Positions 33,144 to 45,100 of a DNA stretch of 64,000 nt are shown here, one piece after another; positions within the stretch are counted from its first letter, which is position 1, and every line of letters starts with the position of its first letter. The translations under genes were made by a program, and so were the position numbers. The notes under the pieces were generated by a model. It ran no database searches. It worked only from the letters and a program-made list of their open reading frames with translations, and had not been told where the DNA came from. This DNA comes from Branchiostoma belcheri (taxonomy: Eukaryota; Chordata; Leptocardii; Amphioxiformes; Branchiostomatidae), in assembly GCF_001625305.1 (NCBI RefSeq), contig NW_017803932.1, positions 454,894-518,893 on the forward strand, read 5' to 3'.

Positions 33144-36100
33144 TCATTCTGCCTTTTGTACAGCACTAGACTCTGCTGGCTCTGGTTCAGCCTCCTGTTA
33201 ATGGTAAACCAAGACAGTGTTTTATAAGTTATACACCGTGTGTGGCAGGTGGGTCCACAATGAAGCACAGGAAAGGCTGCAAATTAAAAGCTTGAAAGGA
33301 TATCAACATTGATATCAACATGTATAACCTGGACACAACGCACAGTTTGATATTCGTCATTGTGAAAGATGCTGCAGCAACAGGTACCAAGATACAGTAG
33401 TCCTACTATGTATGGCTATTATATCGGTAGCTCTGTTAGCTTAAAGGGTCAAAGACTTCATCAAATGTTTAGATAAGGGCTTTGTGCAAGGAGATTTTCT
33501 GCAGCAACGTTACCTGTTGTGCAGCTTCTGCCGGTGATTCTGACGTTGCTTCAGCTGGCTTCTCTGCAGGCGTCTCCTCTGCTGGCTTCTCTGCTGCTGT
33601 CTCCTCTGCTGGCTTCTCTGCAGATGTCTCCTCTGCTGGCGTCTCCTCTGCAGGTTTCTCCTCTGCTGGCGTCTCCTCTGCAGGTTTCTCCTCTGCTGGC
33701 GTCTCCTCTGCTGGTTTTTCTACGGCTTCCTCTTTTGGTGTCTCTGCGGGCAGATCGGCGGGTGTTTCTACTGGTGCCTCTGCAGCTGCCTCTGCTGGAG
33801 CTGCTTCAGCTGGCTCTTCCGGAACCTTTTCCTCAGCTGTCGTTTCCGCAGGTGTTTCCGGAGCCTGTTCTGCCGCAGGTTCTTGTGCGTCTGCTGGAGG
33901 GTCTGCTGCAGCGGCCTCGGATGGGGCATCTTCTTTTTGTTCCACCGGAGCCTCTGCCGGAGCCTCTACAGGTGCTTCTTCCTGGGCAGGTGATTCCTGT
34001 GAGAAGCAGAGAAACAAATTCCACATGGCGATAGAAAAAAGGCTGTTGTATGTGCTCTGGCGATAGAAAAAAAGGCTGTTGTATGTGCTCTGAAATAAGT
34101 AGCGTTTATAGCGTAAGGCATTGTGGTGGTAAACTTACAGTCTGCCTTGAAATTGAATGTTGAGTATTGTTGCAAACTTAGCGGATAACGGATGTCTTAC
34201 CTCTGTAGGAGCTACAGGTTCTGGAGCATCTGCTGCTTTCTCTTCTACTGGCGCTGCTGTCTCCTCAGCTGGAGCTGCCTCTGCAGGCGCCGCTTCAACT
34301 GGGGCAGCTTCCACCGCTTGCGCTTGCTCTGCTGGCGCTGCCTCAGCTGGTGCGTCCTCAGCGGGTTTCTCTTCTGCTGGTGTTTCAGCAGGTGTTGTTT
34401 CTTCTGGTGCCGCCTCTGCTTGTTTTTCTTCTGCTGGTGCCGCCTCTGCCGGTGCCGCCTCGGCAGGTGCTGCTTCAGCTGGTGCCGCCTCTACTGGTGC
34501 CGTCTCGGCAGGTGCCACCTCTGCTGGTGCCGTCTCGGCAGGTGCTGCTTCGGCTGGTGCCGTCTCAGCAGGTGCCGTCTCAGCAGGTGCCGCCTCTGCT
34601 GGTGCCGTCTCAGCAGGTGCCGCCTCTGCTGGTGCCGTCTCAGCAGGTGCCGCCTCTGCTGGTGCCGTCTCGGCAGGTGCTGCCTCTGCTGGGGCCGCCT
34701 CCGCTGTTTTCTCCTCCGCTGGCGGGGCCTCTGCTGGAGGCGCCTCCTCTACCTTCTGCTCCTTTGAACGAAAGGTTGCAATTAATGTCAGCTCAGCTGA
34801 AGTGGTTTGGCAACCTAAACGCCTTTGGCGACTTAACACCTTCGTACCTTAGTCAGTCTATTAAAACGTCAACGTTGCATTTGAAATTAAATAGTACTAG
34901 TCCACGTCCATGACATGAAAGAAAACATAGAAATATGATTGTTGGTGATGATATTCTTAACGTGACTATGTAACGTGATAAAGTATATTCGTCATTAGTC
35001 ATTGGTCTGTGCGTAGTCGTGGTAATATGTACATCCTTGCAGTTACGCCAGCTAATCTGTTCTATGTTATTCAAACATCTACATGTACTAGTATAAGCTA
35101 GAACAATACAACCGAGGCAACTGCAATGTGAAACTACATAAAACCTAAACAAAACTACGATCCCCCTGCACCGTGTCCCACCTGGTTATCTGGGCTAGGT
35201 TCAGAGGGTTCTGCGGGTTGTGATGTTGCGGGAACAGAGTCAGGGGAAGTGACAATGTCTTGTGTTTCAGGAGTGGGCTCGGGGGTTGCGATATCCTCTG
35301 TCTGTTCTGGTGCGTCTTCGACAACCACCTCTGAACTAGTTTCAGCGTCGGGCTCAGCAGAGTTTTGGACTTCCTCTGTAACAGCAGCCTCTGATTCAGC
35401 AGGCAACTGCTGTGTCTCTTGAACAACGACAGTCTCAACAGCTAATTGCTGTTCCTCCGCACCGGTTGTTGTACCGGTCTCTACCGCTGACTCTGCAGAC
35501 ATTTGTACTTCCTCTACAACTACAGCCTCTTCTGCACTTGCCTCCACTGTTGGTCCCGCAGCGTCTTGCCTTACCTCTTCAACAACATCTACAACAACAT
35601 CTTCTACAACAGCTTGTTCAGGAAGCTGTTCCTCTGCAACAACGGCGTCTGTACCATCCGCCTCTGGTGCACCTTCGGGTTTCGCCTCTTCCTCTGCTAG
35701 TTCAGCAGACGCTTGCTGTGTTTCTTCACTAGCTGCTGCTGCTTCGGGCTCTGGAGTTGATTCGGCAGGCGCTTGCTGTTCCTCTCCCTCGGGTTTTTGC
35801 TCTTCCTCTACAACAGGCTCGGCTGAACTGACCTCCTCTGGTGCTTCAGCAGACACTTGCTGTGCTTCTTCACTAGCCTCTTCTGCAACAGCCTCCGCTG
35901 TAACAGCCTCAGCAACTGATTCAGCAGACGCTTGCTGTTCCTCAGCTTCGGCTTCAGCAGGTGTTTGCTCTTCCTCTTCGGCAGACTCAGCCTCGGCTTT
36001 CTCAGGCTCCGGGGCTTCCTGTTCGACGATCTCTGCAACACTTGTCTCGACTCCTGGGTCAGCACAAATCTGTTGGACCTCTTCAACAACTTCTGCTGGG

Positions 36101-39100
36101 GCCTCGACAGCTGACTCGGCTTGCTGTTCCTCTGCAGGGACCGCCTCTGCACCTGCATCCTCTGTACTTTTTCTGCATCGGCCTCAGTTGGTGTCAACTT
36201 TTCCTCTACAGCAACGTCCTCTGTACTTGCATCCGCTTCGGGCTCTGCAACCTTTTCTACTTCAACGACTCCCTCTACAGCACTCGTCACCACGGCTGCT
36301 TCAGCCGAGACTTGCTGTACCTCTTCAGCAGCCTCCGTCGTTTCAGCTTCGACAGCTGGTTCAGCAGGCACGTTCAGTTCCTCTGTGGGGACTTCAGGTT
36401 TTTGCTCTTCCTCTTCGGCAGGCTCAGCCTCGGCTACTGGTTCAGGACAAATCTGTTGGACCTCCTCAACAACTTCTGCTGCGACCTCGACAGCTGGCTC
36501 AGCTTGTTGTACCTCTACAGTCACCGCCTCTGTACTTGCACCCTCTGTACTTGTGTCTGCCTCGGCCTCAGTAGGTGCCGACGTTTCCTCTACAGCAACA
36601 TCCTCTGGGGCAGAAGCTTCGACAGGAGGTTCAGCTGATACTTCCTGTACCTCTTCAACAGCCTCTGCTGTTAGAGCCTCGACAACTAGTTCAGTAGACG
36701 CTTCCTGTTCCTGTGGAGCAGCCGCCTCTGGACTTTTTTCTGCCTCAGCGTCAGCAGGTGCTGGCTTTTCTTCTGGGGCAGCAGCCTCGACAGGTGGTTC
36801 AGCAGATACTTCCTGTACCTCTTTAACAACCTCTTCCTCTACTACAGCAGTTTCCTCTGGACCTACATTACCAACAGGCTCTGTAGGGGCTTTTTCTTCC
36901 TCTGTCGCGGCCTCTGGAGGTTCCGCCTCCTTTTGTTCTAACTCTGACTTCTCCTCCTGTAGCAAGGTTAGACAGGTTGGGTAGATGACAGAACACGGGA
37001 TTACGCAAACATGGCATGTTACATGGAGCAGATTGCTGGGAAGGCTGGCTTATAGTTGACCACAGTGTGAGGCAGGAAGGGAGCAGGTAAGGCAGCACGT
37101 GAAGCGACAAGAAGCATACATTGGATAGCTTTGCTGAAAAATTAGTTGGTTGACAAACATATACATGTAACCCATAAATAACTTAGTATTGTGATGAGTA
37201 CGTCAATATCGACATCAGTAAACCTTGCAGCAACTCTGCTCAGCTTCAGGTACAAGTCATTGTTGCACCTGTATGTCCGCCATTTCTTTGACTTCTTGAT
37301 TCTTTTTGTTCTTTGACACCCATAGTTTAGGCTTCTTAGTAGGAGATTGTTATTAAGCCGGTTTATACCAAGTTCAAGAACACCCAAAGCAGAAATCAGC
37401 TTGATGATACGTAGTACTTTTTACGGGGTGCGGTTTGATGAAAGGAAATTTGTGAACTTGATCACTGATGAGAATAAATCAAACGAAACAGTCCATTTTT
37501 CATTATGGATATCACTAAAGGTTAGATAGATAGAGAAATGAATGGAAGTATGTTTCTTGTTAATCATTATTTTTTGGTGATATACACAGCTCAACACAAA
37601 AGGGACAAAGATAGTACGGTGTGCATGACATGGTCAGACATGGTGGACATATAGTGCATGACTTAAGAAGTAATTAAGGAGGAAAAGATGATCACCCAAA
37701 GACAAGCGTCACATTTACAAAAGCATTGTACAAGCGTGGCTGCACACACAAGTATTAGTGCACCTGTTTCTCAGTTTCTACTGGAGCAGGTGTCTCAGCT
37801 GGACTGGCCTCTTCTACAGCTGTCTCAGTCTTGGCCTCGTCAGGTGCGTTTGTCTGTGTATCTTCCTGGGTGGCAGGTGTTTCAGCCGATTCGGATTTCT
37901 CCTCCACAGCTTTCTCTGCATCTCCGTTCTCAGCAGCAGACTCTGGTTTCGAGTCTGCCGTCTTCTCTTCCGCTACGATATTTTGTTGTTCAACGTCGCC
38001 GTTCTGTGGAGTCAATATTTTTTGCATGTTCCGGTCAGCAAGAGCTTGCTACTCTGTTCTCTTACTCCACCTACCGTAAGCATGCAGCAAGTGCAGTCTG
38101 GCGTTCACTACGGAGGCTCCAACTAAGAAGCATGCCACACCCATCTGGTATTTGCTTGGGGCCCCGAAGGGCAGCGGCTAGAGGTGGTCTACAGTGGACG
38201 CACAGTGTTTGGTTTCAAACCCTCGATCTTGTCTGAGAACTGAAGGAATGTGTTCGGTAGAGTGGCTGGTGAAGTGACGAATGCACACGATGCTTGGCAC
38301 CGACTTTGGTGCCAATTGAAAGGTGCTACTACCGACTACCACGCAAGCACCAAGCCATGAACCTCTTTAAGGAGGTTGCAACCACACTGTAAGCGGCTGT
38401 AGCAGTCGAGCGGAATTCTACGTCTAGCGTATCATGCAGGCAGTCGTCCTCTCTGGTGGTGACGTTGTTGTTTGCATCATGCAACGTACACAAGCTCCTT
38501 CCTCTATCTCCAGCAAGCAAGGCGACACCAGCGCCAAACTGAAGCATGCCACGGCAAGCAAGCTGAGACCGCACTGTTATCAGAACACTAGTACTCTCTG
38601 CTAAAGCATGCATACCCCATATTTCATACCTACGGTGTTACATGCAGTAAGGCGTATTGTCATGCTCATAGAAAGCAGTCAACTGATTCAATCATTAGCA
38701 CATCAATAGCATATAGATGCATATCAATCAGATAGAATTGCTGAAATCAATATTACTAGCGTCGGAATGAAGTGTGGTTTATAAATATGCCTTATGTGAA
38801 TGTCGATTCAGAACTGTCGTGGTTACGTTTACTTAAAGTATTCTGTATGACTTACAGAAAACCACTTGCAACATTTGTGCAGACTATGTGTAACCAACTG
38901 TGTAACCAACTATGAGTACCTCAACAGGTGCTGCAGGTGCCTCGGCGTCTGCAGCTGCTTCCTTGGGGGCCTCAGCTGTTAACACAAGAAAAGGAATGAT
39001 ATCTTGTTAATTGCGACGTTAATCTTACGTTTGTACCTGTTAAACTATAGTACTTCACTTTACAGTAATGAAGGTAGCACTGATGTTTTTTCTTTTAAAT

Positions 39101-42100
39101 GCTGTTCTTATTACCGCGCTCACGGTCACCTTCGGCGTAGCTAGTCGGGTGATTTTGATGTGGAATGATTGTCAAGCAGTCTGTGACAGAACCAACCACC
39201 GGCAGGAATCTTAGTCAACCTTTTCCGTAAGAAGGCAGCTTAATTTTGTACGAAACATGCCCGACTTTTGGTGTCAGTTGCACTTTAGGAAAATGACCTT
39301 GTAATAAATTGCCTAAGTTCAAACACACTGCCGGGTCATGATGAGGTCACGTTCAGGGCTGTAATCTGAGCACGTAATCTGCCGACATCGCTCTCTGTCA
39401 TTCTTCAAAGCACGCCCGAATTCCAGCTATTTACTGTGTATTTTAGCTATTTACATGTGTATTTTAGTCCGATAAGGGTTCTCCATATAGCTTTTTTTGG
39501 GAGTGACGGGGGTGTGTCAAAATGATAGATAACTCCCAAATTTTGTGTGTTGATTTTTAGGTCCCTCATCATACATAAGCCATTGTCTATGATGATAAAC
39601 AAAACTAGAGCAACTTCCGAAAATAACAGACATCCAGATACTGTTGATGCTGGACGTGCTTTTCTCTCCTTTATACAACCCGTATTTACAACGGAATACT
39701 AATATCAGCACACGACGTGACGTCGGGGATTATCAGGGTTAGGACTGTTTGTTTTTAGAATTTCAGCGGGAGCTGAGGTAGCCAAATCATCCCAAACATT
39801 TTAAAGGGGTATTAGAAAATAAACAAACAAATAAACAGCTAGTTACGTTTTTCTTGGCGTACGGAACTAAACGGGTGAGATAACAAAGATGTCTTGCCAA
39901 GCTCCGCTACGAAAACAAAGACATCAGTCGGAAGAGTACGAATACAACACGGTCGATGGGCATACTAGTACTTTGTGGCGGCAGAATAATTTGGCCTTGA
40001 TGAATGATAAAGAGAACCAAATTGTCAACGTTTTGTCAGGTGACTAAGATAGACAGCGACTTCCTATCCATCTGTGTTGAAATCTGCTGTCTATAGTCAA
40101 CATTCTGTCTTTTGGAGTTATTTTGGATGGGGGCGTTTCAGATATATCTCATAAATATGTCTCTTGTATGCATTAAGCGACGGTCCAGTGAGACTAAGAA
40201 CATGCCAGTAACTTGCCAACTATCTAAAACGCTGCCGGAGGACCAGGGCAAGGCCGTGACACGCTGAGGACGACGCTGCCGTACCAGTTGTTGGGACAGA
40301 TGCGGGGACGGAAGGCCTTGGGCAGGCGGCTATATACAGATGGGGGCAAGGAGTAAGCCCATTACATCATTAAATACCGTGTTGACGTTTGTTTGTGGAA
40401 CCATGTTGTGCAGTGGAGATAATGCAGGCATCATTTCAACCGTACGCGTCACATGTAGCACACACGTACGTCAGTAGACAAGACTTTACTCTGTATGCAG
40501 CTTGTGGTTCACCCGTTCATGCCAAATCTGACTTTGGCACCGCTCCAAACAAACAACACGTACCATCCTATATCCAGCTAAGTGTTACCCACACAAGCCG
40601 CGTGATAAATCAGCGTCCAGCGGCGCCCAAATGAGGGGGGCCCGGGGAGATTTCCGACGGGCTGTCGCGCCACGTCTTTTGTTCTGGACTAAAAACGCTC
40701 ACATTTGCAGATTTGCTCAACTCATTGCCGGTCACTCGATCACAAGACTGCAAATACCATTCAGCGTGATCACGGCGCAACTTCCTGAGTTCTAAGTGTT
40801 CTGTTGTATCCTTGCGCCATGGCCAGGTGCGTGGAAGAGAACAGGTACATGGATTGTGTATATGCTGCACACATCTCAAGGGTAATGCCTTTGGGGTTCA
40901 CACACATGACCTCGTGTGTAACTGTGTGAATAAAAACCTGTCATTCGGTTGACCGGAGAACACCTTCTCATTTTATACACAAATATCATTTTTGACATGC
41001 CTCAGCAATCTACACATATGACTTCTGCTTCTATATGTATACCAACAAAGGCGCAAGACTGTCCTACCTTCAGCCGGCTTGTCTGCTGCAGGCTCCGCCG
41101 CCTCCTCCTTCTCCGCCGCGGGAGGAGCATCTTTCCCCGCCACGGGCTCTGCCGTCCCGACATCGCCGTTCTCTGCTGGCGTGGCGTCTGCCTGTAACAA
41201 CACAACGGCACATATAGACATCAATGGTAGATTCTATACTGTTTTACCTTGGACTCTACACGAATAGCAGTATATCTGCTGTACCACCCCAAGGAGCTTT
41301 TAACCTCATTGGCCACTATGAGCATAGATGGATAAAGAAAGATGATGAAGGAAACTTTTCTTGGAGCATTCTTGACAAGCAGAACTTAAGATATTTGTAA
41401 ACCCGTGAACTTCATCATACTGAAGATTCTACGTATATCCCTAGAGGATCCCAGCAGCGCCCTGAATGTACCCTTCATAACCTCTACCAGGCTTCGGGAG
41501 GCGGCTGCCAGGAAAGAGTAGAAATTGGCAAAATAGAGAGATTACATGCCGGGGGAGTTGGTCCGGTAGAGAGTACAGTTTACCGCACTGTGGACCAACT
41601 CCCCGGCATGTTTATCTCTATGTTTATTTCTACTCTTTCCAGCCGCCTCCCGAAGCCTGGTAGAGTCTAACCCCTCACACCAAGCGCCCGAAGACACTCG
41701 TGACACAGCCTATCCTTGCCCACATCACATGGTGCTGACGGCCATTCTCACAATGCACCATTACACCCCAACTATCCAATAGCCAGGAGGCTGATCGGAA
41801 GCGCCCCAATTAGATTGGACTGAATAGCCTTTGTGCTGCTTAAACTCTCTATACACAAGCCCCAAAAGTCTCACACACTTCAGTGAATGTGCTGATTATT
41901 TTTTCTTATGGAGGGTCGGCGAAGAACATACCTCAGCTACGATTTTAAACTTTCTGATGCCTTTTTTCAGTCATGTTACATGCTAATGTCTTGATATGTA
42001 AGTCTGCTATACATTTTGCTGGTCTCATTTGGCTCCTGTATGAGGTACGTATATTGAGAACAAGGCCGGCTTTGTGACGGACCAATCCTGTGGTGATCAC

Positions 42101-45100
42101 GTTCCCCTTCCCTCAGTTTACTTAGCTAGTCTTCTGGAAACAAAGGGGAGGGGAATACATTGTACCGCTAATACTAGAAGAGAACACCCTCGGTCCGTGG
42201 CTGTGGGCCCCGTGACGCATGTTTTCTGTCCCAAGACACCCAGACGGACAAACGTGAAGAAATGTTTTGGTCTGCGCCGAGAGAAACATCGATGTCGATA
42301 ACACGGGTCCTACAAATACTAGTAGGCTACAAGGGGCTACTGAAACATTTCGACACGGCGTGGCACCGCTGCAGTGGAATATAATAGATAAACGTTCACG
42401 CACAGCAGTCAGATATGATATGTCACTGGACGTGCGCGAACGCGCAGGAAGGGTGTGTGTGTGCTGGATCTGACCAGTTTAAACCAGTTCTAGATCTTAG
42501 TCAAAAGTTTGACGCAGTTACCTCCACGTTCCACCTCAGCCTCAGGCTTAGGGCGACCCTGGCCTGACGGAACCGTTTAACTTATCGTTTGATACCTCAG
42601 TCATGCAAAGCAACATTCGATGGACTATTTCTCATAAAAACTCTGGCAAGCCCTATGTTTGCAAACTGACAGTGTAACATCCGGTGGTAGGTAACTGTTA
42701 CCTAATCACTGGTAAAATTAATCTGAAAAGCCGCATTTATCGAGCGCATTCAGGTAAACCAAAACCCTTTAATTTCGGGTGTGTATGACCTTTACGACAT
42801 TTAAATGTTACTTTTACAATTATGTATTAAAAAGACTTATAAGTCGACAGAAGGGATTTTAAAAATTACAGACCTGTATTTTTTGTGACGATTTTTTGCA
42901 TTACCGTCAACGTTGGGGTGAAATGGAGCGTTCAAAACACAGAAAGGTCTGCGCGGCGGATTTTTGTCTAACCACCGCCCATTATCAAGAATGCTAGTCG
43001 GCGTCGTTGACGAGACCTCGGGTTAGGAAAAAAAGAATCATCGAACAAGAAAAGACCTACCGTCGTGCTCATGATGCTGCGGTCGTTTTCAGAAATCCGC
43101 AAAGAGATAATAAGAACGATATGATCTGGACAATCCGAGTGTCAGCGCCGAGCGGGAATATACCGCTGTGCACTTGTCCTCTCTGGGCTTACAGTGTGAG
43201 CTCCCTCTGCGCTGCACAAGTAGCTAGCTGGGAGGACTTCGCCTCAAGGACCCCAAATAACCAACCACGTCACTGCTAGCTGCAGTCATGTGGCCCGAGG
43301 TGGCCTTAACGGGCCAAATCATCTCCATACGCGTGTTCACGGAACCTTGTTAGACAAATTACAAAATGCTGGTCTCAAGATAAGGAATGGGCATCACATG
43401 TCCTATGCAGGGCAACTGTAGAAACGGAATTTTACAGCAATCTTTGTATGTTGGTTGGTTGGTTGGTTGGTTCGTTCGTTGCACTATTCAATTGCCTTCC
43501 CCATATCTGCATCTTTCACGCCTTATGACTAGGCAGATTTTATACAAGAGATGGTACACCCCCACCCAACTCCTGTAACATCGAACCCACATATATACGT
43601 ACATTCTTAAACAATCGACATAACTTCATACTATCCAAGCAGAGGTTTAGGCTTATTCCTGGGCGTGTTTTTGCGTTTTTTTATCAGGCTCTTTTTGTAC
43701 TGGTACCTTTTTTTCGCCAGCTACCTGCCAAATGGATAGTGGCTGGCCAATATCATTGAGATCAATAACTAGAGCCTGAGCCCGTCTACTAGAACACGCC
43801 CCATATCTCGACATTAGATCAGAGTTCAGGGAGTCACAAGACAAAGAGTAGGTCAAATTGTACACCGGGTCTGTATCTGTCTAGCCGGTATAACCGCTCC
43901 TCGGCATCACAATACCTTATCATGCGGGTCATCAGCTTCATATGCAGACGTTTCTGACATTTTGGCGATTAGCAACGTGTGCCACAACAAGAAATGTGTC
44001 TATGACAATGATTTAGCCTTTGGGTAAGTGTGTCTTGTCGTCATATTGAAACATTACGCGTGAATTTTTGCTCTTCAGAAATCATTCATTCATCTTCAGT
44101 CCACTTTCCCAACATGCGACATTAACGTTCAACAATCAGATCCGTTATTCTGGCCTCGTCAACAACACAGGGTCCCGAGCAGTCCAGGAATGGGCGACGG
44201 GCCGGTCCAACATTTGTCAATGTCTATTCGATGAAACGCTGGTAGACTCAAGCTTTAGTCATCATACAGCCCCCTCCCTCCATGAAGCGAAGATGTACAG
44301 ACTGCATATAGACGGGTAAAAGGATATTCTGACGTACCCGCACATGTACTAAAACATGCCGTCATTATTTACCGAACACACGCGTAGGTAGTGAAGGTCA
44401 CCCGTGCGTTGAAGGCTTCATTAATTGCTTTAGCCTTATTAAATCTCCCTCGTTGTAGTTATATACATTAACATTCCACGTGACTCTCATCTCGGGGTAA
44501 GACGGGACGATATAGGGACAGAAATGTAGCCACGCCCCCTGTACTGGCACGGCGTCACGTTTGTCGTAGACCACGATTTTTCTGTAGAATTTTCAAGCAG
44601 AGCCGTAAAAAGACAGCTGAAATTTACGACATATACAAGACTATCTCAGGAATACCGTCTGTTTGCGATCGTACGACGATCGTGCGACGACTGTGATCTG
44701 GCCCCAGAGCTCTGATCTGGCCCTTATTGGGGAAATCGGTAGTTTTTATACGCATGTTAGTTGTTTTGTGTATGGTCGTCACACATCTGACCTGTACCTA
44801 TCCCAGAAGTGGAGCAAAAGTGCACAATAAAGGTCTTCTTCATTATAAACGCCCCAATCAGGTGTGTGCAATACTAAATTCAACCGTCCACCGCGCGGGA
44901 CGGGAATGAATATACGAATACCCAAAAAAAATCTTATGGAAGCTAACATGGTAGCATACTACCTTATAGAATTACTGTAGTAGTTAACCAGTATCTTATC
45001 TACGAAGACATGCACATCAACATTCCGCAAATACTTCCAATAAATAGACAGAAAATTAAACGTTAGAATATGTGCCGGGGTGAGTGGTTGTGTTGGACCC

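Noticed and set aside
33482..36984. Long plus-strand open frames opposite the E/P/A-rich exons (Ser/Ala- or Leu/Pro-rich)
   Set aside because: Antisense shadows of GCA/GAA/CCA-rich codons; the minus strand has matching splice sites and phases, the plus strand does not.
38039..38620. Possible dispersed repeat with GCATGCCAC words in both halves
   Set aside because: No clear termini or target duplication could be defined.
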